Below, one piece after another: positions 25,091-36,451 of a stretch of 64,000 nucleotides of DNA. Location: assembly GCF_027244095.1 (NCBI RefSeq), contig NC_069671.1, positions 4,912,001 through 4,976,000 on the forward strand, written 5' to 3'. This stretch comes from Hemicordylus capensis. Lineage: Eukaryota > Chordata > Lepidosauria > Squamata > Cordylidae. The notes under the pieces are model-generated. The model had not been told where the DNA came from, searched no databases, and saw only the letters and a list, made by a program, of their open reading frames with translations. The translations under genes and the position numbers were made by a program. The stretch's first letter is position 1; every line of letters starts with the position of its first letter.

Positions 25091-26087
25091 CTAAAACTGC
25101 ATCTGTCACGTCCCCATAACAGCAGGTGAGGAGCTAGCATTGCGTGGGGTTGCAGCAGAGGCACTGCTGTTTGCACAAGCAGGTAGGTCTTGAGTTCCAG
25201 TCCTGGAATCCAGTCCCGATTGCACTGCCCCCAACATATTCCGTGGACACAGTTTCAGCTATTAAAGGTGTGGTTCCCCCAGGCCCATACAGATTGCAAC
25301 CAACCAGGCTTTTCTGATGCCTCTGCATCTCTGACGCATGAGGCCGTCACTTTTCCCTCTCCCCGTCAGATTGCACCACCTAGGCGAGCTTTTCTGATGG
25401 CTCCGCAGCTCTGATGCACAAGGCCATCACTTTCCCCTCTCCCTTCCAGATTGCACTGCCTACCCACCAACCTATTTCGTGGACACAGGTTCAGCTATTA
25501 GGTGTCTGGTTACTCACCGCACAGGTGTTTAGTAACCTGGACAGGGAGAGGGAGACAACCTTTTGTGAAGCGGGTGCATGCCCAAGCCTAATCCACTGTG
25601 CACCTTTGCTAAATACAGCTGTCACATCCACCTAGCTCCAGGTGAGGACCTCTCATTGCATGGGGTTGCAGTAGAGGCACTGCTGTTTGCACGCACAGGT
25701 AGCTCTTCGCTTCCAGTCCTAGAATTCAGTCCCGATTGCACTGCCCCCAACATATTCCTTGGGCACAGGTTCAGCTATTAAAGGTGTGGTTCCACCAGCC
25801 CCACACAGATTTCAACCAGCCGGGCTTTCCTGATGCCTCTGCATCTCTGACGCATGAGGTCCTCAGGTTTCCCTCTCCCTGTCAGGTTGCACCAACCAGG
25901 TGGGCTCCTCTGATGGGTCCGCATCTCTGATGCATTAGGCTGTCCGGAGTTCCAGTCCTCAGCTTGGCTCCAATCAGTTTCCAGGCACCATCCTTCCACT
26001 CCTGGGCTGGGACCCAGCAGATCCCACTACCCCTGTCCCTGTCAGATTGTGCCGCCAAATCTGGCTCTTAAAAGCGTCCTCATCTTG

Positions 26088-26290
26088 GATGCACGAGGCT
26101 GTCAGTTTTCCCTGTCGCTGTCAGTTTGCCCCAACCGTGCAGGCTTTTCTGATGGGTCCACATCTCTGATGCACGAGGCTGTCAGTTTTCCCTGTCGCTG
26201 TCAGATTTCTCCAACCGTGCAGGCTTTTCTGATGGGTTCCCTTTTCTGATGCACGAGGCTGTCAGTTTTCCCTGACAGTTTTCCTTTTCT
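26088..26290. repeat. 80-bp tandem repeat in the left arm
   Basis: GATGCACGAGGCTGTCAG starts at 26088, 26168 and 26248, an exact 80-bp spacing. Each unit carries GTGCAGGCTTTTCTGATGGG. Confidence 0.9.
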
Positions 26291-26342
26291 AATGGCTAGG
26301 CAGCTCACAAGGCCATCATTTTCCCCTCTCCCTGTCAGATTG

Positions 26343-26570
26343 CACTACATAGGAACATAGGAAGCTGCCATATACTGAGTCAGACCATTGGTCTATCTAG
26401 CTCAGTATTGTCTTCACAGACTGGCAGTGGCTTCTCCAAGGTTGCAGACAGGAATCTCTCTCAGCCCCATCTTGGAGATGCTGCCAGGGAGGGAACTTGG
26501 AACCTACATGCTCTTCCCAGAGTGGCAACATCCCCTGAGGGGAATATCTTGCAGTGCTCACACATCTTGG
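26343..26570 (-). mobile_element. 5S-derived SINE, truncated, only in the left arm
   Basis: From AGGAACATAGGAAGCTGCCA to GCAGTGCTCACACATC. It has no mirror in the right arm, so it inserted after, or was lost from, the duplication. Confidence 0.75.
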
Positions 26571-27154
26571 ACACAGGTTCAGCTATTAGGTGTGTGGTTA
26601 CTCACCGCACAGGTGTTGAGTAACCTGGAATGGGAGGGGCAGGAAATATTTCGTGCTGCGGGAACATGCCGCATCCTAATGCACTGTGCACCTTTGCTAA
26701 ATACATCTGTCATGTCCGCCTGTCTCCAGGTGAGGAGCTCCCATTGCGTGAAGCTGCATCAGAGGTACTGCTGTTTTGCGTGCACAGGTCCTGAGTTCCA
26801 GTCCTGCACTGGGCTCCCATTACTTTGCAGGGACTGTGCTTCCACTCCTGGGCTGGGACCCAGCCGCTCACACTCCCCACCTCCCTTTTCCACTCAGATG
26901 GGTGCTCTTTTCTGAAGGACTCTCAGTGCTCAGCACCCTCTCATATTCCACCAAACCCACACAGATTTCAGCCAGCCGGGCTTTTCTGATGGCTCCGCAG
27001 TGCCAATGCACGATGTCAGATTATTCATGTTTGATTTGTTTTACTCTGCAGACTGATTCCAGAACTCGGGATGAAGAACAATATTTTGTAGGCATTTTAG
27101 GAGGATTAAGCAATTTGCATGCTGTAGAAGTTTACTTTTCTATTTAACTCACAG

Positions 27155-29422
27155 ATTATACATCCTAGTCTGGGGAAAATAGTAATAATAGACCCTCTTG
27201 GAAACGAAAAGAAAGTCGAGAAGAACATTCTGAGGAACTGGAGGTAAGGACACAGTCAAGGTTGCCAGTTCATGGGTAAATATCAGGAGGAGTTCGTGAC
27301 AGCAACACAAGCAATCACTTCTAAATCAACACTGGTTATCTGCAGCCCTTCCACCCAACACCTATTTAGCCTAGAAGCTTAGCAAATTCTGCAAACGGGC
27401 CCCACAAACCTTTTCCCCATTCAAAGGTTGCATCTCTCTTTCTAGAGCCTTTTGCTACATTCCTAGCAATGTTCAAGGAACTGTCAAAGGGCGGCTCGAA
27501 ATAATGCATGCTAGCTATGTGCAAGGAACTGGCCAGGCCATTTTTTTAAAATCACGACAAGATACACAACCTGGCTAGGGATGAAGCACAGCAGCCAGTT
27601 CCAGATGCTCAAATGGTTCAAACAGCTTTATGGACTGGGTTGACTGTCTACTTATAAAGGGGGAACCTGTGAATCTCCAGGACTAGCAGGAATGAGCGGT
27701 TGTCTGCACTTGGTTGTTTTTTGTTTATAACCTCCCATTGATCTCACAAGAATTTCATGCATGAATGGCAAGATGAAGCGATTGTTGGGTCATCCACAAT
27801 AGGTTGACTTCTGCCCGAATGTCCACCTGACAGTGCGAAATTACAATTAGCACTGAAAGCGGGGGTCGGGGGGGGGAAGGGTGCTCAACAATGAGATTTG
27901 AAGGAATGGTTTCAGCATCTCTCCGCTTCTGTATGTGCAGAATCCTCCTAAGGGCTGAACACACTGAAGTAACAGTAGGGTGGCAAACCTGTTTTCTGAG
28001 TCACGGTGTTCAGCAGGATGGTCACAACTGTGGCCCTCTGATTCTAAAGGTAAGCAAGACATGACAGGAGACACAGTATCCAGAGGACCCATAGTGTGGG
28101 AGCAGCAGGGCCAATTTTCCTGTCTTAAATATTTGCTTAGTTTGCAGAATCTTACCTTCAGAGTGAGGAAATCACATCTGTACGAACTGATATGAACAGC
28201 ATGGTGCAGTCCAGGAAGGAAATAGCAATGTGTTTACTTCAAGAATCAATGCATGTTGGAAGCAACAGATTGTGGTTTAAAAGCTGATTGCCACCTTGTA
28301 AGTTTATCGGAGTAAAATTGTTCACTGCTCCGGCGACTACAGCAAGTACTTAAATATTGCTCTTCATCCCAAGTTCTGGAATCAGTTTGCATAGTAAAAC
28401 TAGTCAAACATGAATAATGTGACCCCCTATTGCCAAAGGACTCACAAGGACTTTGCACAAGTTGTGCCACTTAGCCATTGCAAAACAACCGGATACAGAA
28501 ACCCAGGAATCACACACACGTGAGAAAGTGCCAAGGTGGAGTTGCGCCAAGAAGGTGGAGGTCTGAGGATGAGGAGGGCAGTTCCCAAAATGGAGCTGGA
28601 GGCTTCGCCCCTAAGCAGCAATCTTGACCAGGCAGTATCACTGCTATCCAAGCAAGGGGCAGCTCTCTCTGCACTGAAAACATGTCATTGTTGTTGAGGG
28701 GAGCAATCTTGGCACCAAAGTCACATAGAGCCATTTCTCCTGCAGACGATATGAGGAAATACTGCCTCATGTGTGGCAATTACATCAATGGGGATGACAG
28801 AAATACGAAGAGAAGCACCTGGGTAAGAGCAATCAACAGCAGTGTTGTTATAGTTACAGAATGTAAATGATGGATGGCAGGGGCTGTTGTGGCATTGCTC
28901 CTGAATACAGAGGATAGCGCCATTTGCTATATCACCTCCCCCCACCCCAACAATTCATCTTTTGAAGCATTTAATCAAGGCCACTAGTGAATGTAGGAAT
29001 GGGCAGCATTACTCCTAACTCAGGCCCTCCAGAAATGTAGGAGTGCATGTCTGGTATGTGTTTGGACGATTCTGTTGTGCAGACAATGTATACTGTCCCC
29101 CTCTGAGAACTTCTTCTCCTAGCTTGTCTGTTCACGATCCACACTTGAGGTGTCATGCTTGCATGTGTGCAGCGGACTAGACGTGCATGTAAGCCCGCCC
29201 CCTCTACTTGGCACCTTCTGAGTTCGAAGCTGAAGCAATACCACACCCTACGCTGTAAATCCGCAACACTGCAGCATTGGGGCACGCAATACATCTGTGA
29301 TCTCTTCTGTGTTGAAGGTGGAATGTGGATCGTGCAGGCGCTACACGCACAGCAGATATGAGCCTGCTGGAGTGTCAGTCAATTTGAAAGAAAAGAAGGC
29401 TGAGTGTGGCACATGCCGGTGA
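27155..29422 (+). CDS. Ulp1/C48-type cysteine peptidase with C-terminal PHD-like finger, 5' end missing
   Basis: Six exon-like blocks with GT-AG borders: 27155-27243, 27751-27802, 27979-28049, 28141-about 28248, 28746-28822 and 29318-29422 (stop TGA). Block 1 reads HPSLGKIVIIDPLGNE, with the Asp of a C48 triad. Block 3 reads HGVQQDGHNCGPLILK, with the Gln and nucleophile Cys. It continues in frame into FAESYLQSEEI and RKEIAMCLLQES, the helix after the catalytic Cys in Ulp1 folds. Blocks 5-6 give CLMC, a spacer, W, CGSC, H and CGTC, a PHD pattern; the usual HxxC is HSRY. I found no block with the catalytic His-Trp. Blocks 1 and 2 do not join in frame with the simplest sites. Known C48 proteins cleave SUMO-like tags, and such domains also ride on several eukaryotic DNA transposons. 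Host gene, transposon gene or decaying copy cannot be decided here. Confidence 0.6.
28249..28412 (-). repeat. Inverted fragment sharing an exon-like block with 27036-27092
   Basis: The minus strand here reads TDSRTWDEEQYL and runs open to SVASNMH. The plus strand at 27050-27086 reads TDSRTRDEEQYF behind a CTCTGCAG acceptor. The fragment sits between the fourth and fifth blocks of the peptidase gene. Confidence 0.75.
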
Positions 29423-29508
29423 CCCAGCAAATCTGCTAGCTGTTCCTGCAATGCTGATGTCTTGTCTATGTGCTCTCCCTCCCCAGTGCAGTGCTGATGA
29501 CAACGAAG

Positions 29509-29514
29509 AATAAA
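29509..29514 (+). terminator. Poly(A) signal of the peptidase-PHD gene
   Basis: AATAAA lies 87 bp after the stop. A TGTGTGTGTAAC downstream element about 25 bp later makes a convincing 3' end. Confidence 0.6.
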
Positions 29515-30619
29515 GAAATAAGGGATTATTTAAAAACATGTGTGTGTGTAACCCAAATCAGCGATTTATTGCGGTCACTAGAAATGGGCAGCTGTGTGGT
29601 CACATGCCCAACTCCTACATAATGCAAAATAATGTCGAAACGGCAAGCAAATGACTACGCCTTAGCACTCACTCAAAATTAAGAAGTTCAAAACGTTTGA
29701 TGGAGCGTTATAGTGTAGTGCAATCTGACAGGGAGAGGGGGAAGTGATGGCCTTGTGCATCAGAGATGCGGAGCGATCAGAAAAGCCTGCCTGGGTGGTG
29801 CCATTTGAACTGTGTGAACAGCTGGGTCCCAGCCCAGGAGTGGAAGCACAGTCCCTGCAAACTAAGGGGAGCCCAGTGCAGGACTGGAACTCAGGACCTG
29901 TGCACGCAAAACAGCAGTACCTCTGATGCAGCTTCACGCAATGGGAGCTCCTCACCTGGAGATAGGTGGACGTGACAGATGTAGTTAGCAAAGGTGCACA
30001 GTGGATTAGGCTGTGGCATGTTCCCGCAGCACGAAATATTTCCTGCCCCTCCCATTCCAGGTTACTCAACACCTGTGCGGTGAGTAACCACACATCTAAT
30101 AGTTGAACCTGTGTCCACAAAATATGTTGGTGCGCTGGTAGTGCAATATGACAGGGAGAGGAGAAAGTGATGGTCTTGTGCATCAGAGCTGCGGAGCCAT
30201 CAAAAAAGCCCGGCTGGCTGAAATCTTTGCGGCTCTGGTGGAATATGAGAGGGTGCTGAGCACTGAGAATCCTTCAGAAAAGAGCACCCATCTGAGTGGA
30301 AAAGGGAGGTGGGGAGTGTGAAATTCTGGATCCTGGCCCAGGCGTGGAAGCATAGTCCCTGCAAAGTAATGGGAGCCCAGTGCAGGACTGGGACTCAGGA
30401 CCTGTGCGTGCAAACAGCAGGACCTCTGCTGCAACCGGATGCAATGAGAGCTCCTCACCTGGAGATAGGGGGACATGAGAGGTTCAGTTCTCAGAGCTGC
30501 ACAGTGCACTAGGCTTGGGCATGCCCCCGCAACACGAAACGTTTTCTGTCCCTCCCTGTCCAGGTTACTAAACACCTGTGCGGTGAGTAACCACACACCT
30601 AAAAGCTGAACCAGGGTCC

Positions 30620-33600
30620 AAGAAATAGGTTGGTGAGTAGTGCAATCTGACAGGGAAAGTGATAGCCTTGTGCATCAGAGCTGCGGAGCCATTAGAAAAG
30701 GAAAACTGTCAGGGGAAAATGACAGCCTCGTGCACAAGAGATGTGGACCCATCAGAAAAGCCTGCATGGCTGGGGCAAACTGACAGCGACAGGGAAAACT
30801 GACAGCCTTGTGCATCCAAGATGAGGACGCTTTTAAGAGCCAGATTTGGTGGCACAATCTGACAGGGACAGGGGTAGTGGGATCTGCTGGGTCCCAGCCC
30901 AGGAGTGGAAGGATGGTGCCTGGAAACTGATTGGAGCCAAGCTGAGGACTGGAACTCCGGACAGCCTAATGCATCAGAGATGCGGACCCATCAGAGGAGC
31001 AGACCTGGTTGGTGCAACCTGACAGGGAGAGGGAAACCTGAGGACCTCATGCGTCAGAGATGCAGAGGCATCAGGAAAGCCCGGCTGGTTGAAATCTGTG
31101 TGGGGCTGGTGGAACCACACCTTTAATAGCTGAACCTGTGCCCAAGGAATATGTTGGGGGCAGTGCAATCGGGACTGGATTCCAGGACTGGAACCGAAGA
31201 CCTACCTGTGCATGCAAACAGCAGTGCCTCTGCTGCAACCCCATGCAATGAGAGGTCCTCACCTGGAGCTAGGTGGATGTGACAGCTGTATTTAGCAAAG
31301 GTGCACAGTGGATTAGGCTTGGGCATGCACCTGCTTCACAAAAGGTTGTCTACCTCTCCCTGTCCAGGTTACTAAACACCTGTGCGGTGAGTAACCACAC
31401 ACCTAAAAGCTGAACCAGTGTCCAAGAAATAGGTTGGTGAGTAGTGCAATCTGACAGGGAGAGGGGAAAGTGATAGCCTTGTGCATCAGAGCTGCGGAGC
31501 CATTAGAAAAGGAAAACTGTCAGGGGAAAATGACAGCCTCGTGCACAAGAGATGTGGACCCATCAGAAAATCCTGCACGGTTGGGGCAAACTGACAGCGA
31601 CAGGGAAAACTGACAGCCTTGTGCATCCAAGATGAGGACGCTTTTAAGAGCCAGATTTGGTGGCACAATCTGACAGGGACGGGGTAGTGGGATCTGCTGG
31701 GTCCCAGCCCAGGAGTGGAAGGATGGTGCCTGGAAACTGATTGGAGCCAAGCTGAGGACTGGAACTCCGGACAGCCTAATGCATCAGAGATGCGGACCCA
31801 TCAGAAGAGCCCACCTGGTTGGTGCAACCTGACAGGGAGAGGGAAACCTGAGGACCTCATGCGTCAGAGATGCAGAGGCATCAGGAAAGCCCGGCTGGTT
31901 GAAATCTGTGTGGGGCTGGCGGAACCACACCTTTAATAGCTGAACCTGTGCCCAAGGAATATGTTGGGGGCAGTGCAATCGGGACTGGATTCCAGGACTG
32001 GAACCGAAGACCTACCTGCGCGTGCAAACAGCAGTGCCTCTGCTGCAACCCCATGCAATGAGAGGTCCTCACCTGGAGTTAGGTGGATGTGACAGCTGTA
32101 TTTAGCAAAGGTGCACAGTGGATTAGGCTTGGGCATGCACCTGCTTCACAAAAGGTTGTCTACATCTCCCTGTCCAGGTTACTAAACACCTGTGCGGTGA
32201 GTAACCACACACCTAAAAACTGAACCAGTGTCCAAGAAATAGGTTGGTGAGTAGTGCAATCTGACAGGGAGAGGGGAAAGTGATAGCCTTGTGCATCAGA
32301 GCTGCGGAGCCATTAGAAAAGGAAAACTGTCAGGGGAAAATGACAGCCTCGTGCACAAGAGATGTGGACCCATCAGAAAAGCCTGCATGGCTGGGGCAAT
32401 CTGACAGCGACAGGGAAAACTGACAGCCTCGTGCATCCAAGATGAGGACGCTTTTAAGAGCCAGATTTGGTGGCACAATCTGACAGGGACAGGGGTAGTG
32501 GGATCTGCTGGGTCCCAGCCCAGGAGTGGAAGGATGGTGCCTGGAAACTGATTGGAGCCAAGCTGAGGACTGGAACTCCGGACAGCCTAATGCATCAGAG
32601 ATGCGGACCCATCAGAGGAGCCCACCTGGTTGGTGCAACCTGACAGGGAGAGGGACACCTGAGGACCTCATGCGTCAGAGATGCAGAGGACCTCATGCAT
32701 CAGAGATGCAGAGGCATCAGGAAAGCCCGGCTGGTTGAAATCTGTGTGGGGCTGGTGGAACCACACCTTTAATAGCTGAACCTGTGCCCAAGGAATATGT
32801 TGGGGGCAGTGCAATCGGGACTGGATTCCAGGACTGGAACCGAAGACCTAGGATTCCAGGACTGGATTCCTGGATTCCAGGACTGGAACCGAAGACCTCG
32901 TGCAATCTGACAGCGACAGGGAAAACTGACAGCCTCGTGCATCAGAGTTGTGGACCCATCAGAAAAGCCTGCATGGCTGGGGCAAACTGACAGCGACAGG
33001 GAAAACTGACAGCCTTGTGCATCCAAGATGAGGACGCTTTTAAGAGCCAGATTTGGCGGCACAATCTGACAGGGACAGGGGTAGTGGGATCTGCTGGGTC
33101 CCAGCCCAGGAGTGGAAGGATGGTGCCTGGAAACTGATTGGAGCCAAGCTGAGGACTGGAACTCCGGACAGCCTAATGCATCAGAGATGCGGACCCATCA
33201 GAGGAGCCCACCTGGTTGGTGCAACCTGACAGGGAGAGGGAAACCTGAGGACCTCATGCGTCAGAGATGCAGAGGCATCAGGAAAGCCCGGCTGGTTGAA
33301 ATCTGTGTGGGGCTGGCGGAACCACACCTTTAATAGCTGAACCTGTGCCCAAGGAATATGTTGGGGGCAGTGCAATCGGGACTGGATTCCAGGACTGGAA
33401 CCGAAGACCTACCTGTGCGTGCAAACAGCAGTGCCTCTGCTGCAACCCCACGCAATGAGAGGTCCTCACCTGGAGATAGGTGGATGTGACAGCTGTATTT
33501 AGCAAAGGTGCACAGTGGATTAGGCTTGGGCATGCACCCGCTTCACAAAAGGTTGTCTCCCTCTCCCTGTCCAGGTTACTAAACACCTGTGCGGTGAGTA

Positions 33601-33720
33601 TCCAGACACCTAATAGCTGAACCTGTGTCCACGAAATAGGTTGGTGGGTAGGTAGTGCAATCTGGAAGGGAGAGGGGAAAGTTGATTGGAGCCAAGCTGA
33701 GGACTGGAACTCCGGACAGC
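30620..33720. repeat. Higher-order tandem array, about 810-bp unit
   Basis: The same point of the unit (GGAGTGGAAGGATGGTGCC) recurs at about 30902, 31712, 32523 and 33109, giving spacings of about 810, 811 and 586. A fourth, truncated unit joins near 33680. Units look more than 95% identical by eye. The short third unit has a local rearrangement near 32840-32900 (repeated GGATTCCAGGACTGG). Confidence 0.9.
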
Positions 33721-34589
33721 CTAATGCATCAGAGATGCGGACCCATCAGAGGAGCCCACCTGGTTGGTGCAACCTGACAGGGAGAGGGACACCTGAGGAC
33801 CTCATGCGTCAGAGATGCAGAGGCATCAGGAAAGCCCGGCTGGTTGAAATCTGTGTAGGGCTGGCGGAACCACACCTTTAATAGCTGAACCTGTGCCCAA
33901 GGAATATGTTGGGGGCAGTGCAATCGGGACTGGATTCCAGGACTGGAACCGAAGACCTACCTGTGCGTGCAAACAGCAGTGCCTCTGCTGCAACCCCACG
34001 CAATGAGAGGTCCTCACCTGGAGCTAGGTGGATGTGACAGCTGTATTTAGCAAAGGTGCACAGTGGATTAGGCTTGGGCATGCACCCGCTTCACAAAAGG
34101 TTGTCTCCCTCTCCCTGTCCAGGTTACTAAACACCTGTGCGGTGAGTAACCAGACACCTAATAGCTGAACCTGTGTCCACGAAATAGGTTGGTGGGTAGG
34201 TAGTGCAATCTGGAAGGGAGAGGGGAAAGTGATGGCCTTGTGCATCAGAGCTGCGGAGCCATCAGAAAAGCTCGCCTAGGTGGTGCAATCTGACGGGGAG
34301 AGGGAAAAGTGACGGCCTCATGCGTCAGAGATGCAGAGGCATCAGAAAAGCCTGGTTGGTTGCAATCTGTACGGGCCTGGGGGAACCACACCTTTAATAG
34401 CTGAAACTGTGTCCATGGAATATGTTGGGGGCTGTGCAATCGGGAATGGATTCCAGGACTGGAACTCAAGACCTACCTGCTTGTGCAAACAGCAGTGCCT
34501 CTGCTGCAACCCCACGCAATGATAGCTCCTCACCTGCTGTTATGGAGACGTGACAGATGCAGTTTTAGCAAAGCTGCACAGTGGATTAG

Positions 34590-34790
34590 GCTTGAGTGCT
34601 GGACTAGGAACGGGGAGACCAGAGTACAAACTCCCCATTCAGCCGTGAGACTTGCTGGGTGACTCTGGGCCACTAATTTCTCTCTCAGCCTAACCTACCT
34701 CACAGGGTTGTTGTGAAGGGAAACTTATGTAGCACACCCCTCTGGCCTCCTTGGAGGAAGAGCGGGGTATAAATGTATTATTAATCATCA
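34590..34790 (+). mobile_element. tRNA/MIR-like SINE in right arm
   Basis: Mirror of 24880-25090; ends GGAGGAAGAGCGGGGTATAA then ATC repeats. Confidence 0.75.
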
Positions 34791-35029
34791 TCATCATCAT
34801 CTTTATAAAACACCTGTGTGGTGAGTAACCAAACATCTAATAGCTGAACATGTGCTCCTCACCTGCTCATAGGGGGACGTGACAGATGCAGCTAGCAAAG
34901 CTGCACAGTGGATTAGGCCTGGGCATGCTCCCGCAGCATGAAACACTTGCAGGCCCTGTCCAGATTACGAAACACCTGTTCCCAAAGCACCAATTTTTTT
35001 AATGTTTTAAAGATAACTTTATTAATTTA

Positions 35030-35255
35030 TATATTTATTTCATTTTATATTGCGCTCTTCCTCCAAGGAGGCCAGAGCGGTGTACTACATACTTGAGTTT
35101 CTCTTTCACAACAACCCTGTGAAGTAGGCTAGGCGGAGAGAGAAGTGACTGGCCCAGAGTCACCCAGCTAGTTTCATGACTGAATGGGGATTTGAACTCG
35201 GGTCTCCCCGGTCCTAGTCCAGCACTCTAACCACTACACCACACTGGCTAAATGA
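35030..35255 (-). mobile_element. tRNA/MIR-like SINE unique to the right arm
   Basis: Reversed copy (CTCTTCCTCCAAGGAGGCCA to TAACCACTACACCAC). It breaks the mirror match: TTTTAAAGATAA before it and AATGACATTGTTCAG after it are contiguous in the left arm. It therefore post-dates the duplication. Confidence 0.8.
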
Positions 35256-35460
35256 CATTGTTCAGAAAAAAAATCGGAAACATAATTTTTAACAATATTT
35301 CATGATTTTTTATTTGATAGCTAGAGCGGGTTGGTGGAATATGAGAGGGTGCGGATTCAGGACCTGGGCGTGGAAACAGCAGTGACTCTGCCACAGCAGC
35401 ACACCATGACAGCTCCTCACCGGCTCATAAGGGGACATGACAGATGCAGTTAATGGTGGA

Positions 35461-35900
35461 GTACACAAGTCTCTTTACTAATTCTAAAGTTAACATGGGT
35501 AGGAGCTTCTGACAGGGGTTGGAGAGACTGAGCATGCTCTCTTTTTGCCAGCATTCAAGATGTCAGTCGTTGATAGGTTGACCTTCAGGGTAAGGGCACT
35601 GGCTTCAGCTGGAGAGACTGAGCATGCTCCCTTCTTGCCAGTTCTCTAGGCCTTTCACAGACATTAAGATTCGTCCTTGGGATGCACTATTGTAGTCATT
35701 CTTCTTTTATGTTTCAGAGTAATTTTGTTACATCATTGCACATCCAATCACATGCGATGTTTTTTTTTTTTTGCAGAATCTGGATTGCATCTCTTTGATA
35801 TTTTAACCAGAAATGATAATCTGATAGGGTTTTTTGGGCAGAAAACGAAAAGGAGCTTCATTTGACCATACTGAGCATGCTCGAATGCTTTGGAGCATGC
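35461..35900. other. Spacer between the inverted repeat and the TOP3B promoter
   Basis: It contains ACTGAGCATGCTC three times (near 35533, 35623 and 35870). The last, in GCTTCATTTGACCATACTGA, resembles a stretch at 23932 beside COQ5. No gene recognised. Confidence 0.45.
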
Positions 35901-35939
35901 GCAGATGCATCGCGTACCACTCGTTGATGGACATGGCAA

Positions 35940-36345
35940 AGTGATACTACGCCGGGTCTGTGTGTGTCTGTGTTGCTCGCCCCGCTTGAGGCGGCGGAGC
36001 TCGGGCTTTCGTTCGGGGTTGGGCCGCCGCTTTCCTTCCCTGTGGCGGGCGAAGCTGGGTGGTTCCGGGAGGCGGCGAGCCGAGCTTGGAGAGAAGCCAA
36101 AGCCAGCGGCTCCCAGCTCCGGGCGTTGGCGGGGCGGGGGGAGCCAGATGCTGCCTGATGCTGCCAGACCGAGCCCGGAGGCCCTGGCCCCGCGCCCCCC
36201 AGCTCAAGAAGGGGACCTGGCTGCTGCCCCTCCTCTCGGAGCCAGCGGGGGGCTCTGCGGTCCTCGGTGGGGGGCCCTTCTCTTTATTTAGGCCAAAGGG
36301 GTCCTCGGTGGAGGATGGTTCTTCTGCCCCCCCCCGCCACTGCCA
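35940..36345 (+). promoter_or_regulatory. TOP3B: CpG island, probable TOP3B promoter and 5' UTR exon
   Basis: Strongly CpG-rich DNA 3.1 kb upstream of the TOP3B start codon. TOP3B genes normally begin with non-coding exons. No donor site is certain by reading. Confidence 0.6.
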
Positions 36346-36451
36346 GTGGGGATGATGGGAGTTGTAGTCCAACCAGCTCTGGGGAGGCCCGAATCTGGGA
36401 ACAGGAGGCAAGGGGGCTGTTAGGAAAGGGGAGAAGCAGTAGGGTGATCTC

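Larger units (their letters stand above)
24449..27010. repeat. Left arm of a long inverted repeat
   Basis: It is the reverse complement of parts of 30180-35330. Mirror pairs include 24708 with 34955, 25140 with 34530 and 25700 with 33960. Over about 400 bases (25140-25540) I count about five differences. Its outer end is a two-copy AT-rich repeat (110-bp period, GGTTTGGTTAT at 24450 and 24560). It contains SINEs at 24880-25090 and 26343-26570. Open frames in it are repeats of each other and match no family. Confidence 0.9.
29700..35460. repeat. Right arm of the long inverted repeat, expanded
   Basis: Mirror of 24449-27010, lengthened by tandem copies. 29700-30180 and 30180-30600 are two successive mirror copies of the left arm's inner part, 30600-33700 is the tandem array, and 33683-35330 mirrors 24449-25980. 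Beyond 35330 a further diverged unit fragment reaches about 35460. No coding sequence recognised. Confidence 0.88.

Noticed and set aside
30183-34530. Many 60-100-codon open frames in the repeat arms, several nearly identical
   Set aside because: They recur because the DNA repeats, occur in several frames, and show no domain or splice logic.
25000-34600. CRISPR-like spacing of short repeats
   Set aside because: Unit lengths are 80 and about 810 bp with related, not unique, spacers, and this is a vertebrate nuclear locus.
24449-35460. Polinton-like or other virus-like element as the source of the palindrome
   Set aside because: No polymerase, integrase or capsid-type reading was seen. The only enzyme signal is a Ulp1-type peptidase with PHD, which does not fit that class.
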